A stretch of DNA of 53,079 nt from Aequorivita sp. (GTDB taxonomy: Bacteria > Bacteroidota > Bacteroidia > Flavobacteriales > Flavobacteriaceae). Positions 1 to 11,769 of this stretch are shown here, piece after piece; within the stretch, counting starts at the first letter, position 1, and every line of letters begins with the position of its first letter. The position numbers and the translations under genes were made by a program. The stretch lies in NCBI GenBank assembly GCA_026646335.1, contig JAPKFY010000006.1, positions 1 to 53,079 on the forward strand, read 5' to 3'. The notes below the pieces were generated by a model. The model was given only the letters and a program-made list of their open reading frames with translations, ran no database searches and was not told the origin of the DNA.

Positions 1-1
1 A

Positions 2-970
2 AAAAAAATACTATTGCCAGCATTTCTGTTTTTGGTTTTTATTTCAAATGCGCAGAGCGTTTACAATTTCCAAACAGAAAATAATACTTATGTTAACTTG
101 ACAGGAAGTACTTCCTTGAACAATGGTGCCGTATGGGACGATCCAGGTTATACCATTCCGCTTGGTTTCAGCTTTGACTTTGGCACCTATACTTTCAGTA
201 CCATTTATATTTTGGAATGGAGTGTGGGCGGGGTTCTTTCATCTAATCCTGTAGATGGAGGCATCGTGCCTCTTTTTGTACCCATAGGGCAAGACTTGAT
301 TGATTTAGGATATTCAAGTGGGATATCGCAATCCAATATTTCCTATAAAACAGAAGGGACTGCGGGAAGTAGAATTCTAAAAATTGAATGGAACAATGTT
401 GGGTTTTTTGATGATTCCACCGAAAGTGATTTTATGAACTTCCAACTTTGGTTGTACGAGGGCACTAATACCGTAGAGTTCCGTTACGGGCCAAGTGTCA
501 TAAACAACCCATCCGAATCTTTTGAAGGTGAAACTGGGCCTCAGGTTAGTTTGATTACTTCGTTTAATATAGACACGCAACAACTTGCAGATAGGGGCTA
601 TTTTGTATCTGGTAATCCTGCGAACCCTACGATAATTACTTTGAATCCAGGAGATCCTATTGTGCTATCGTATCTTCAAGGTATGATTCCAAACGGAACA
701 GTATATCGCTTTTTGCGACAACCATTGTCAGTTCCCAATTTTGATGATATTCATTTTTTGGTATATCCAAATCCAGCGACCCATACTTTAAATTTTAAAT
801 CAAACGAAGGACAAAATCAGGTTTCAATATTCAATAGCCTTGGGCAATTGATTAAGCAAGTAACTACTATTACGGGTTCTATGGATGTTTCAGACTTGCA
901 AAACGGAATTTATTTTCTGCAACTTGAAACTTCAAAGGGAAAAGCTATTGAGAAATTTATAAAACAATAA
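2..970 (+). CDS. Secreted protein with T9SS type A sorting domain (5' end cut by window)
   Basis: The reading frame is open from base 2. The first codons give KKILLPAFLFLVFISNAQS, a typical signal peptide whose initiator Met must lie just outside the window, so the TTG start in the ORF track is an artefact. The last ~75 residues (VYPNPATHTLNF... to ...KAIEKFIKQ) form the beta-sandwich C-terminal type A sorting domain that sends cargo through the type IX secretion system of Bacteroidota. The ~220-residue middle is rich in Gly, Asn, Thr and aromatics and looks like an extracellular beta-domain; I recognise no catalytic motif. Function beyond being a T9SS cargo is unknown. A terminator hairpin follows directly. 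Confidence 0.85.
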   Translation, partial: KKILLPAFLFLVFISNAQSVYNFQTENNTYVNLTGSTSLNNGAVWDDPGYTIPLGFSFDFGTYTFSTIYILEWSVGGVLSSNPVDGGIVPLFVPIGQDLIDLGYSSGISQSNISYKTEGTAGSRILKIEWNNVGFFDDSTESDFMNFQLWLYEGTNTVEFRYGPSVINNPSESFEGETGPQVSLITSFNIDTQQLADRGYFVSGNPANPTIITLNPGDPIVLSYLQGMIPNGTVYRFLRQPLSVPNFDDIHFLVYPNPATHTLNFKSNEGQNQVSIFNSLGQLIKQVTTITGSMDVSDLQNGIYFLQLETSKGKAIEKFIKQ

Positions 971-1017
971 CCACTAAGGTATTGATTGGAAATTTTAAAA
1001 TCAGAAAACAACCGCAC

Positions 1018-1052
1018 AAAGGGATAAGCATTTTCGTTTATCCCTTTTTTTT
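1018..1052 (+). terminator. Rho-independent terminator after the T9SS cargo gene
   Basis: AAAGGGATAA pairs with TTATCCCTTT across a 10-base loop and is followed by a T run. It lies 48 bases after the stop codon. Confidence 0.8.
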
Positions 1053-1056
1053 ATAC

Positions 1057-1064
1057 TATTTTTG
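1057..1064 (+). promoter_or_regulatory. Candidate -7 box of carA
   Basis: TATTTTTG matches the Bacteroidota -7 consensus TAnnTTTG at all fixed positions and lies just after the upstream terminator. No clear -33 TTG is seen. It would give a leader of roughly 60 bases that includes the 1091-1126 repeat. Confidence 0.4.
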
Positions 1065-1090
1065 CAAAGATTTTGAAAAAAATGAATAAT

Positions 1091-1126
1091 TGTCACCCTG
1101 AGCTTGTCGAAGGGTTGAAACCCTTC
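1091..1126 (+). repeat. REP-like interspersed element in the carA leader
   Basis: TGTCACCCTGAGCTTGTCGA followed by AGGGTTGAAACCCTTC resembles a short intergenic repeat I know from many bacterial genomes. The 3' half, GAAGGGTT-GA-AACCCTTC, is a perfect 8-bp inverted repeat that ends 5 bases before the carA ATG. I see only this copy in the window. Confidence 0.55.
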
Positions 1127-1131
1127 AAAGA

Positions 1132-2253
1132 ATGAAATATCAAACACGAAAAAAAGCACTTATTTTACTGGCAGACGGAACTATTTTCTACGGAAAAGCG
1201 GTTGGGAACAAAGAGGGTTCGGCCTTCGGCGAAGTTTGTTTCAACACCGGAATGACGGGCTACCAAGAAATCTTCACAGATCCATCTTACTTCGGTCAAA
1301 TTATGGTTGCCACCAACGCCCACATAGGGAATTACGGTGTTAACAAGGATGAAGTAGAGTCTGAAGGAATAAAAATAGCTGGTTTGGTGGTGCGTAATTT
1401 CAGCTACCACTACTCACGTCCGGCAGCAGATGATTCCTTGGAAGAATTTTTAAACAGAAACAACTTATTGGCCATAAGCGATGTTGATACACGTGCCTTG
1501 GTGTGCTACATCCGAGATAATGGTGCGATGAATGCAGTTATTTCAACCGAAGTGGATAAAATTGAAGACTTGAAAAAACAATTGGCCGCAGTGCCAGATA
1601 TGAACGGTTTGGAACTCGCTTCAAAAGTTTCCACTAAAGAACCTTATTTTTTTGGAAACGAAAACGCCAAATACAAGATCTCTGCATTGGATTTGGGAAT
1701 AAAGAAAAACATTCTCCGAAATCTGGACAAAAGGGATTGTTACATAAAAGTATTTCCCTACAACGCTTCTTTTGCAGAAATGGAAGCTTTCAATCCCGAT
1801 GGTTATTTCATTTCCAATGGTCCCGGCGACCCAGAACCTTTAAGCAGCGCAATAAAAGTTGTAAAAACAATTTTAGAGAAGGAATTGCCAATGTTCGGCA
1901 TCTGTTTGGGGCATCAAGTTTTGGCATTGGCCAACGGCATTTCAACTTATAAAATGCACAACGGTCATCGCGGCATAAACCATCCGGTGATGAATCTTGT
2001 TACTGGTAAAGGCGAAATAACTTCACAAAATCACGGTTTCGCCATAAATAAGGAAGAGGCAGAAGCCAACCCAAATATAGAAATAACACACGAGCATCTC
2101 AACGATCATACTGCTGCGGGAATTAGGCTGAAAAACAAACCTGCGTTTTCGGTGCAATACCATCCAGAGGCAAGCCCGGGGCCGCATGATGCCTCATATC
2201 TTTTTGATCAGTTTATTGAAAGTATTGAAAAACATAAATTACAAACCGCTTAA
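1132..2253 (+). CDS. carA: Carbamoyl-phosphate synthase small (glutaminase) subunit
   Basis: This subunit hydrolyses glutamine and passes ammonia to CarB for carbamoyl phosphate, which feeds pyrimidine and arginine synthesis in the cytoplasm. The N-terminal CPSase small-chain domain (about residues 5-140) carries the family motif CFNTGMTGYQEI. A class I glutamine amidotransferase domain follows (about 183-365) with nucleophile Cys258 in FGICLGHQ and the His344/Glu346 pair in YHPEASPGP. The length of 373 residues is close to the usual 370-390. The ATG at 1132 precedes a typical N-terminus; a hairpin lies immediately upstream instead of a clear Shine-Dalgarno sequence. carB is not adjacent: eno follows after a terminator. 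Confidence 0.97.
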   Translation: MKYQTRKKALILLADGTIFYGKAVGNKEGSAFGEVCFNTGMTGYQEIFTDPSYFGQIMVATNAHIGNYGVNKDEVESEGIKIAGLVVRNFSYHYSRPAADDSLEEFLNRNNLLAISDVDTRALVCYIRDNGAMNAVISTEVDKIEDLKKQLAAVPDMNGLELASKVSTKEPYFFGNENAKYKISALDLGIKKNILRNLDKRDCYIKVFPYNASFAEMEAFNPDGYFISNGPGDPEPLSSAIKVVKTILEKELPMFGICLGHQVLALANGISTYKMHNGHRGINHPVMNLVTGKGEITSQNHGFAINKEEAEANPNIEITHEHLNDHTAAGIRLKNKPAFSVQYHPEASPGPHDASYLFDQFIESIEKHKLQTA

Positions 2254-2261
2254 AATTTTAT

Positions 2262-2298
2262 AGACCCCAAAGGTTTCAAAAACCTTTGGGGTCTTTTC
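2262..2298 (+). terminator. Terminator after carA
   Basis: AGACCCCAAAGGTTT and AAACCTTTGGGGTCT form a long perfect stem with a very short loop, followed by TTTT. It separates carA from eno. Confidence 0.85.
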
Positions 2299-2325
2299 AA
2301 ATAACTATTAACCTCTAACTATTAA

Positions 2326-3621
<1,296 letters not shown>

Positions 3622-3640
3622 TTTGAAAATAATGATTTGA

Positions 3641-3670
3641 AAAACCCTGCCATAAGCAGGGTTTCCTTTT
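3641..3670 (+). terminator. Terminator after eno
   Basis: AAACCCTGC and GCAGGGTTT form a 9-bp stem with a 5-base loop, followed by a T-rich tail (CCTTTT). Confidence 0.75.
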
Positions 3671-3802
3671 GATTTAAAAATCCACAGTATGATTGATGTA
3701 TTAAGGATTTTTTAACCTAAGATAACTGAGGAATGATAAAAAAATTACTAGAATTTTTGTATTTTTACGTTTCTGAATAAATTAAAAAACACACAATACT
3801 TT

Positions 3803-5089
<1,287 letters not shown>

Positions 5090-5110
5090 TATTAAATTTT
5101 AATATTTTTA

Positions 5111-5140
5111 AAAGCACTTCGGTATCGAGGTGCTTTTTTT
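5111..5140 (+). terminator. Terminator after gltA
   Basis: AAAGCACTTCG and CGAGGTGCTTT form a stem with one G-T wobble and loop GTAT, followed by a T7 run. Confidence 0.85.
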
Positions 5141-5147
5141 ATATTTG
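5140..5147 (+). promoter_or_regulatory. -7 box placed for a leaderless transcript
   Basis: TATATTTG is a full match to TAnnTTTG and ends only 4 bases before the ATG at 5152. With its first base at about -12, transcription would start at or next to the A of the ATG. The -33 region falls inside the gltA terminator stem, and no TTG is evident there. Confidence 0.45.
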
Positions 5148-5151
5148 CTTT

Positions 5152-6066
5152 ATGATCAATTTAAACATCAACGACGAAATTTCACGATTGCGTGCTGTAG
5201 TTCTCGGTCGTGCGGACAGCAATGGCCCTGTGCCAAAACTGGAGGATGCTTACGACCCTAAATCAGCCGAACATATTAAAGCGGGAACCTATCCAAAAGA
5301 TGAAGATATGGTAGCCGAAATGGAGGCGGTGGCTGAAGTATTTAAAAAATATGATGTAAAGGTGTATCGCCCTCAATCCATAAAGGATTACAACCAGATT
5401 TTCTCTCGCGATATCGCTTTTGTTATTGAAGATAAATTCATAATCGCCAATATTCTCGATGACCGCTCCATGGAAATCGAGGCCATTGAGCACGTTATTA
5501 ACCAGATTGATCCTTCAAAAATTATAGAATTTCCAGAAAACGCACATATTGAAGGTGGTGATGTAATGCCTTGGGGCGATTATATTTTTGTGGGAACCTA
5601 CTACGGCGAAGATTACCCCAGTTTCATCACGGCACGTACAAACATGAACGCGGTAAGGCATCTTCAAAAGCTGTTTCCGCATAAAAAAGTAAAATCTTTC
5701 AGCCTCAGAAAAAGCAATACCGTTGCTGATGAAAACGCCCTGCATTTAGATTGTTGTTTTCAGCCACTTGGCAAAGGAAAGGCAATCATCCATAAAGAAG
5801 GGTTTTTGGTTGAGGAAGAATATGAATGGCTCATTAATTTCTTCGGAAAAGAGAACTGTTTTCATATCACCAAACAGGAAATGTACGATATGAACAGCAA
5901 CATCTTCTCCATTTCACCAGAGGTTGTTATTTCAGAAAAAAATTTTACAAGATTGAATACCTGGCTTCGCGAACAAGGTTTTACTGTTGAAGAAGTGCCG
6001 TATTCAGAAATTGCCAAACAGGAAGGATTGCTCCGTTGCACTACTATGCCTTTAGTGCGGGATTAG
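5152..6066 (+). CDS. Dimethylargininase / amidinotransferase-fold guanidino hydrolase
   Basis: This belongs to the guanidine-modifying superfamily (arginine deiminase, DDAH, amidinotransferase) with a five-bladed propeller fold. The catalytic set can be placed: acidic residues in NAHIEGGDVMPWG, His in DENALHLDCC, and the nucleophilic Cys near the C-terminus in LLRCTTMPL. At 304 residues it is shorter than arginine deiminase (~400), which fits the DDAH-like group. The likely reaction is hydrolysis of arginine or methylarginine to citrulline; the true substrate cannot be read from sequence. The ATG at 5152 gives the expected N-terminus (NDEISRLRAVVLG). It is monocistronic and appears to use a leaderless promoter. 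Confidence 0.82.
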   Translation: MINLNINDEISRLRAVVLGRADSNGPVPKLEDAYDPKSAEHIKAGTYPKDEDMVAEMEAVAEVFKKYDVKVYRPQSIKDYNQIFSRDIAFVIEDKFIIANILDDRSMEIEAIEHVINQIDPSKIIEFPENAHIEGGDVMPWGDYIFVGTYYGEDYPSFITARTNMNAVRHLQKLFPHKKVKSFSLRKSNTVADENALHLDCCFQPLGKGKAIIHKEGFLVEEEYEWLINFFGKENCFHITKQEMYDMNSNIFSISPEVVISEKNFTRLNTWLREQGFTVEEVPYSEIAKQEGLLRCTTMPLVRD

Positions 6067-6245
6067 GTTACTTTATTTTTTGATTTACCAAACTGCTTTT
6101 CTAATTAATAAAAGTGTGCTATTTGTAAGGCATTGTAACTATTTGTAATTCGCATTAAATAACACTTCAAAGGCTTATTTAACAAAAAAACCGTCTGCTC
6201 TTTCACAAAAAATTAGTAAACTTGGCGTATCAAAATTTTAACACT

Positions 6246-8426
6246 TTGAAAAGATTAAACTCCCTAGCTTTTTTACTGCTGTTTTTGACAGCCTTTTCCA
6301 CCCTTACTGCCCAACAAAAAAACATAACCAATGAAGAAATTTGGAGTGGCACATTCCGTACCCAAGGTCTGGACGTTCTGCGTTCATTAAACAACGGAAA
6401 GGAATATGCAGTGCTCAATTATGACAGAGAGAACAAGGCTTCGACGGTTGATGTTTATGATTACAAAAGTGGTGACAAAGTACGAACACTTTTAAACAGC
6501 AAAGATTTAAAAGGGATTGATTACGTTATTTCTTATGAATTCAACAAAGACGAATCAAAAATTCTTTTTACAACAGAACTGCAACAGATTTACCGTCGTT
6601 CTTCTTTGGGCTCTTATTACGTTTACGATATAAAAACGAAAGATTTCAGCCTTGTTTCAACCAATAAAATCCAGGAACCCACTTTCAGCAATGACGGCAG
6701 TAAAATAGCCTACGGTTTTGAAAACAATCTATACATTAAAGATCTGAGTTCTGGTGAAACCAGACAAGTAACCTCTGATGGTAAAAAGAACAGCATCATT
6801 AACGGCATTACAGATTGGGTTTATGAAGAAGAATTCGCCTTTGTTCGCGCTTTTGAATGGAGCGTTGCTGGTGACAAACTTGCTTATATAAAGTTTGACG
6901 AAACCGATGTTCCCGAATACACGATGGATGTTTATGGCAACAATTTATATCCTTCTGCCGAAACCTTTAAATATCCAAAGGCTGGTGAAAATAATTCCAA
7001 AGTTTCCTTACAGCTTTATGACCTTGGCAGTGAAAAAACCTCCACTGTAGACCTTTCAAAATACAACAGTTATTACATTCCACGGTTGCTTTGGACCAAT
7101 GACAACAATTTTTTGAGCGTTCAGCTTACCAATCGCCATCAAGACGTGCTCGATTTGGTTTTTGTGGATGCTTCCAACAATACCGCAAAATTGATTTTAG
7201 AGGAAAAGGATGCTGCCTATGTTGATGTTACGGACAATCTGACTTTTTTGAATAACAACAGCTTTTTCTGGACCAGCGAGAAAGATGGTTGGAACCACAT
7301 TTATCACTATGACAAAAACGGGAAACTGCTGAACCAAGTTACCAAAGGCCCTTGGGAAGTGACCGAATATTATGGTTTTGACGAAAATACTGGACGTGTC
7401 TATTATCAAAGTACCCAAAACGGCAATATTAACCGCGATGTGTATTCCATATTGCCTTCGGGAAAAAACAAAGTGAGATTGTCCCAAAAAACGGGAACCA
7501 ATGATGCCGATTTCAGCGCGGATTATAGTTATTATATTGGGTCTTTTTCAGATGCTACAACGCCTTATATTTTCACACTTAATGAAGCCAAAACTGGAAA
7601 GCGGCTTCGCGAAATAAAAGATAACAACGATTTAAAAAGTCGTCTGTCTTCCTATAAAATTTCACCCAAGGAGTTTTCAACCATAAACATCAACGGCGAA
7701 AACTTGAATATGTATATGATAAAGCCCTTGGATTTTGACGAAACAAAGCAATATCCGCTGTTTCTTTTCCAATATTCAGGACCAGGTTCGCAACAGGTTG
7801 CTAATAGTTGGATAAGCACTAATGATTACTGGCACCAAATGCTGGCAAATGAGCAGGACATCATTATAGCATGCGTTGACGGTCGTGGAACAGGCTTTAA
7901 AGGCCGCGATTTCAAAAAAATGACCCAAAAGGAATTGGGCAAATACGAAGTACAGGACCAGATTGCCGTTGCAAAAAAATTAAGTGACCTTCCATACATT
8001 GACGCTTCCCGAACTGGAATTTGGGGTTGGAGCTATGGTGGGTTTATGTCGTCTAACGCTTTGTTTCAAGCACCCGATACTTTTGAAATGGCGATTGCTG
8101 TTGCTCCCGTTACCAGCTGGAGATTTTACGACAGTATTTATACAGAGCGCTATATGCAGACGCCTCAGGAAAACCCTTCAGGTTATGACGAAAATTCCCC
8201 GCTTACCTACGCCAATAAATTGAAAGGAAAATTCCTTTTGGTACACGGTAGTGCCGATGATAACGTACACGTTCAAAACACTATGCGTTTGGTTGAGGCT
8301 TTGGTACAGGCCAATAAACCATTTGACTGGAGAATCTATCCAGACAAGAACCACGGTATTTATGGAGGTAATACCCGATTGCATTTATATACTTTAATGA
8401 CGGATTATATCAAGAAAAATTTATAA
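6246..8426 (+). CDS. Dipeptidyl peptidase IV (S9 family), exported
   Basis: This S9B serine peptidase removes X-Pro (or X-Ala) dipeptides from peptide N-termini, most likely in the periplasm. No ATG precedes the signal peptide; TTG at 6246 gives MKRLNSLAFLLLFLTAFSTLTAQ, a better start than the TTG at 6222 used by the ORF track. An N-terminal beta-propeller carries the substrate-clamping Glu pair in VYEEEFAFV. The C-terminal alpha/beta-hydrolase domain has the triad: Ser596 in WGWSYGGF, Asp in HGSADDNVH, and His703 in KNHGIYGG. The length of 726 residues is typical. Two POT peptide transporters follow on the same strand, the first after 28 bases, suggesting an operon for peptide breakdown and uptake. 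Confidence 0.93.
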   Translation: MKRLNSLAFLLLFLTAFSTLTAQQKNITNEEIWSGTFRTQGLDVLRSLNNGKEYAVLNYDRENKASTVDVYDYKSGDKVRTLLNSKDLKGIDYVISYEFNKDESKILFTTELQQIYRRSSLGSYYVYDIKTKDFSLVSTNKIQEPTFSNDGSKIAYGFENNLYIKDLSSGETRQVTSDGKKNSIINGITDWVYEEEFAFVRAFEWSVAGDKLAYIKFDETDVPEYTMDVYGNNLYPSAETFKYPKAGENNSKVSLQLYDLGSEKTSTVDLSKYNSYYIPRLLWTNDNNFLSVQLTNRHQDVLDLVFVDASNNTAKLILEEKDAAYVDVTDNLTFLNNNSFFWTSEKDGWNHIYHYDKNGKLLNQVTKGPWEVTEYYGFDENTGRVYYQSTQNGNINRDVYSILPSGKNKVRLSQKTGTNDADFSADYSYYIGSFSDATTPYIFTLNEAKTGKRLREIKDNNDLKSRLSSYKISPKEFSTININGENLNMYMIKPLDFDETKQYPLFLFQYSGPGSQQVANSWISTNDYWHQMLANEQDIIIACVDGRGTGFKGRDFKKMTQKELGKYEVQDQIAVAKKLSDLPYIDASRTGIWGWSYGGFMSSNALFQAPDTFEMAIAVAPVTSWRFYDSIYTERYMQTPQENPSGYDENSPLTYANKLKGKFLLVHGSADDNVHVQNTMRLVEALVQANKPFDWRIYPDKNHGIYGGNTRLHLYTLMTDYIKKNL

Positions 8427-8454
8427 AAATCAACCCTAACTAATATTAAATCTT

Positions 8455-9858
8455 ATGTCAGACGCACTTCAATATCAAAAGCAAAAGGAATTATTTGGGC
8501 ACCCAGTGGGGCTTTTCATACTGTTTTTTACCGAAATGTGGGAACGTTTTTCCTATTACGGAATGCGAGCCATTTTGGTGCTTTACTTGGTGGCAGAAGC
8601 AACTAGCGGTAACCCAGGTTTAGGATGGACCAACGGTGATGCGCTTTCGCTTTACGGAACTTATACTATGTTGGTTTATGTGGCTTCCATTCCAGGAGGT
8701 TGGATTGCCGATAAATTCTTAGGTCAAAAGCAATCTGTACTTGTCGGAGGTATTTTACTTGTTTTGGGTCATGGAATTCTTTCTGTGGAACAAATGTGGG
8801 CATTCTATACAGGTCTTGGACTTATCATAGCAGGAGTTGGGATGCTAAAACCGAATATCTCTACAATGGTAGGCGGGCTATATAAGGCTGGCGATATTAG
8901 AAGAGACAAAGGTTTTACTATATTTTATATAGGAATAAATGTAGGTGCTTTCCTTTCAAGTATAATTGTTGGCTACGTAGGTGAAGTTTATGGATGGCAT
9001 TACGGTTTCGGTCTTGCTGCTATTGGGATGGCTTTAGGGCTTATTCAGTATTTAGTAGGTCAGAAACACTTAAAATTCGTTGGAAACAACACGAACAAAT
9101 CTATTGATCCCGAAGAACAAGCGGCTATGAAAAGACCGCTATCAAAAATTGAAAAAGATAGAATGATTGTATTGTTCATCTCTTTCATTTTGGTAATTGT
9201 ATTCTGGGGTGCCTTTGAACAAGCTGGAGGTTTAATGAATATTTATGCTTCCGAGAAAACCAATAGAATGTTGATGGGTTGGGAAGTGCCGGCATCATGG
9301 TTTCAATCACTGAACGCCATGTTTATAATTATTTTGGGAACTGCCGTTGCAGCATATTGGGCAAAACGAAAGCTTAAGGGAAAAATTTCGACCTCTCTTT
9401 TTAAAATGTGTCTCGGCTTGATAATAATGGGTATGGGCTTCTTCTTTATGACCGCTGCCGCTGCACAATTCAATATTGAAGGTTCATCTGCAATGTACTG
9501 GTTGGTATTGGCATATCTGTTCCACACCGTTGGAGAATTATGTCTGTCACCAGTGGCGCTTTCCTACATTACAAAATTAGCTCCTCTGAAATATGCTTCG
9601 CTTATGATGGGTGTATACTTTGCAATGACCGGTTTCGGTAATAAAGTTGCCGGCCTTTTGGGTGAATCTGCCTCAGATTTGGGCGAATACACTGTGTTTA
9701 CCGGAATTGCGGTTTTCTGTGTTGCGTTTGGATTATTAGTGTTATTGATAAGAAAGAAACTAGAAAAACTTACACATGGTGCTGAGGATAACGAACGTGA
9801 ATTTCTCGATAATGAACCTTTTGAACTGGCCGATCCAGACTTTAATAAAAGAAATTAA
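8455..9858 (+). CDS. POT-family peptide:proton symporter (first copy)
   Basis: A proton-coupled oligopeptide transporter of the inner membrane (MFS superfamily, PTR2/POT family). The hallmark ExxERFxYYG motif is present at residues 27-36 (EMWERFSYYG) in helix 1, followed by conserved GGWIADKFLGQ and FYIGINVGAF. The 467-residue length suits the 12-14-helix bacterial form for di- and tripeptides. It lies 28 bases after the DPP IV gene and 35 bases before a second POT gene, so it probably imports the dipeptides that DPP IV releases (inference). The ATG at 8455 has no competing start nearby. Confidence 0.94.
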   Translation: MSDALQYQKQKELFGHPVGLFILFFTEMWERFSYYGMRAILVLYLVAEATSGNPGLGWTNGDALSLYGTYTMLVYVASIPGGWIADKFLGQKQSVLVGGILLVLGHGILSVEQMWAFYTGLGLIIAGVGMLKPNISTMVGGLYKAGDIRRDKGFTIFYIGINVGAFLSSIIVGYVGEVYGWHYGFGLAAIGMALGLIQYLVGQKHLKFVGNNTNKSIDPEEQAAMKRPLSKIEKDRMIVLFISFILVIVFWGAFEQAGGLMNIYASEKTNRMLMGWEVPASWFQSLNAMFIIILGTAVAAYWAKRKLKGKISTSLFKMCLGLIIMGMGFFFMTAAAAQFNIEGSSAMYWLVLAYLFHTVGELCLSPVALSYITKLAPLKYASLMMGVYFAMTGFGNKVAGLLGESASDLGEYTVFTGIAVFCVAFGLLVLLIRKKLEKLTHGAEDNEREFLDNEPFELADPDFNKRN

Positions 9859-9893
9859 TATCGTTTAACCAATCTAATCAACACCCATAAGAT

Positions 9894-11684
9894 ATGAATA
9901 CGGATATTGAAAATCTATTTAAGGATAAAGTTTTAGGGCATCCCGCGGGACTTTTTATACTCTTCTTTACCGAAATGTGGGAGCGTTTTTCATTCTACGG
10001 AATGAGAATCCTCTTAGTGCTTTTTTTAACCGCACCACTCCTTAGCGACAACCCCGGTTGGGATTGGCCTAGAGAGCATGCCCTGGCGCTTATTGGTACG
10101 TATGCTTCACTTTTATACTTAACCCCAATTATTGGTGGTTGGATAGCCGATAAAATAACTGGCTATAGAATGGCGGTGGTCATTGGTTGTATAATTATGA
10201 CTTTGGGCCATGCATCTATGGCATTAGAAACAACATCTTCATTTTATTTAGGCCTTGCACTTCTGGTTATCGGTACAGGTTTTTTTAAGCCGAATATTAC
10301 CTCTATCATCTCAGAAATGTACAAAGGCAAGGAGTCCAAAAAAGACGGTGCCTATACTATTTTCTATATGGGCGTAAATGCAGGGGCATTCTTCGGAATG
10401 ATGCTTTGTGGGTATTTGGCCGAAAATTATGGTTGGGCTTGGGGCTTCGGTCTTGCCGGTATTTTTATGTTCTTCGGAATGCTTCAATTTTTATTGGCAC
10501 ACAAAATTTTTGGAGACATAGGAGCAAAACCTTCCAAGGTTCACGAAGTGGAAATACCTCAAAACATAAATGAAAAAGCACCCGAACTACGGGAAGATGG
10601 TGTAGAAGTGGCACCTATCAAATTGAACCCATTTACAATGTTCGACTATGTTTTAATAGTGCTATCATCCGTGGGTGGATTGCTTTACCTGTTTAATGAT
10701 CCATTGGAGACTATTTATTCAAAATCCTTGGTGCCCTTTGAACTTTGGGGCATGAATGGAACTAATGTAGTTGTTCTAGCTGCATTAGCGATGTTCTTGA
10801 TATTGTTGGTGACCCGAATTGCGCGTTACTTACCAATTGTGAGGGATAGATTGATCGCAGTTTCCATCTTTGGACTTTTTACGGTTTTCTTTTTTGCATT
10901 CTTTGAGCAATCTTTAGGCTCTATGACGCTTTTTGCGCAGGATTATACCAATAGAAATCTTACTGGAGACTCTGCCATTATTTTCAAAATAATAGATGCG
11001 CTTTTAACCACAGTTCCTTTAATAATAATTTCTTGGGTTATTTATTTATTGGTTAAGAAGACCCATAGTAGAATAGCTTTATCTAATGTAGCTCTCGTAA
11101 TTGCCTTTATCGGTATTTGGGGATTGGTTATTTTTAGATTGATAGATAAATTCACCCAAACAGAATTAGAGGTAGATGCCACGTGGTTCGGTATTCTAAA
11201 CTCATTCTTCATTATTACTTTAGCGCCCATATTTTCAAAATGGTGGGAAAGTAAATACAACCCAAGCGCGGCTGTAAAATATGGAATTGGCTTGATTATG
11301 TTGGGCTTGGGCTTCGCCATTCTTTCTTATGGAGCCTCAGATATTCCTCCCGGAGCAATGACGGCGAAAGTGAGTATGGTTTTCCTTATTTTGGCGTACT
11401 TAATGCACACAATGGGCGAGCTTTGTCTTTCTCCCTTAGGATTGTCTTATTTAAGTAAATTAGTGCCAGCGCGAATGATTGGCTTTATGTTTGGGGTTTG
11501 GTACCTTGCAATTGCCGTTGGCCAAAAAGCTGCGAACACAATGGGCGGGATGATTGATAAAATTTCGTCAGAATATTCCATGGGGACCTTCTTTTTGATA
11601 TTTACGTTAATTCCTATTGCGGTTGGAGTTATTTCGATGTTGCTAAACCCGGTACTTAAAAAATTAATGCACGGTATTCGTTAG
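9894..11684 (+). CDS. POT-family peptide:proton symporter (second, longer copy)
   Basis: A paralogue of the preceding transporter with the same ExxERF motif at residues 27-32 (EMWERFSFYG), GGWIADKITG and FYMGVNAGAF. It is 596 residues because of extra sequence between the two six-helix halves: a hydrophilic stretch around residues 205-235 and additional hydrophobic segments (for example FDYVLIVLSSVGGLLYLF), typical of long POT members in Bacteroidota. The divergence of the two copies suggests different peptide preferences, not a recent duplication. It is the last gene of the DPP IV cluster; a strong terminator follows 19 bases after the stop. Confidence 0.92.
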   Translation: MNTDIENLFKDKVLGHPAGLFILFFTEMWERFSFYGMRILLVLFLTAPLLSDNPGWDWPREHALALIGTYASLLYLTPIIGGWIADKITGYRMAVVIGCIIMTLGHASMALETTSSFYLGLALLVIGTGFFKPNITSIISEMYKGKESKKDGAYTIFYMGVNAGAFFGMMLCGYLAENYGWAWGFGLAGIFMFFGMLQFLLAHKIFGDIGAKPSKVHEVEIPQNINEKAPELREDGVEVAPIKLNPFTMFDYVLIVLSSVGGLLYLFNDPLETIYSKSLVPFELWGMNGTNVVVLAALAMFLILLVTRIARYLPIVRDRLIAVSIFGLFTVFFFAFFEQSLGSMTLFAQDYTNRNLTGDSAIIFKIIDALLTTVPLIIISWVIYLLVKKTHSRIALSNVALVIAFIGIWGLVIFRLIDKFTQTELEVDATWFGILNSFFIITLAPIFSKWWESKYNPSAAVKYGIGLIMLGLGFAILSYGASDIPPGAMTAKVSMVFLILAYLMHTMGELCLSPLGLSYLSKLVPARMIGFMFGVWYLAIAVGQKAANTMGGMIDKISSEYSMGTFFLIFTLIPIAVGVISMLLNPVLKKLMHGIR

Positions 11685-11703
11685 AACACAATACATTATA
11701 TAA

Positions 11704-11740
11704 AATTAGCGTTCCTTTTTTATGGAACGCTAATTGTTTT
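11704..11740 (+). terminator. Terminator of the DPP IV-POT cluster
   Basis: AATTAGCGTTCC pairs perfectly over 12 bp with GGAACGCTAATT across an 8-base loop, followed by GTTTT. Confidence 0.88.
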
Positions 11741-11769
11741 ATTATTTTGAAATTTTTAAAAAGATTTAG

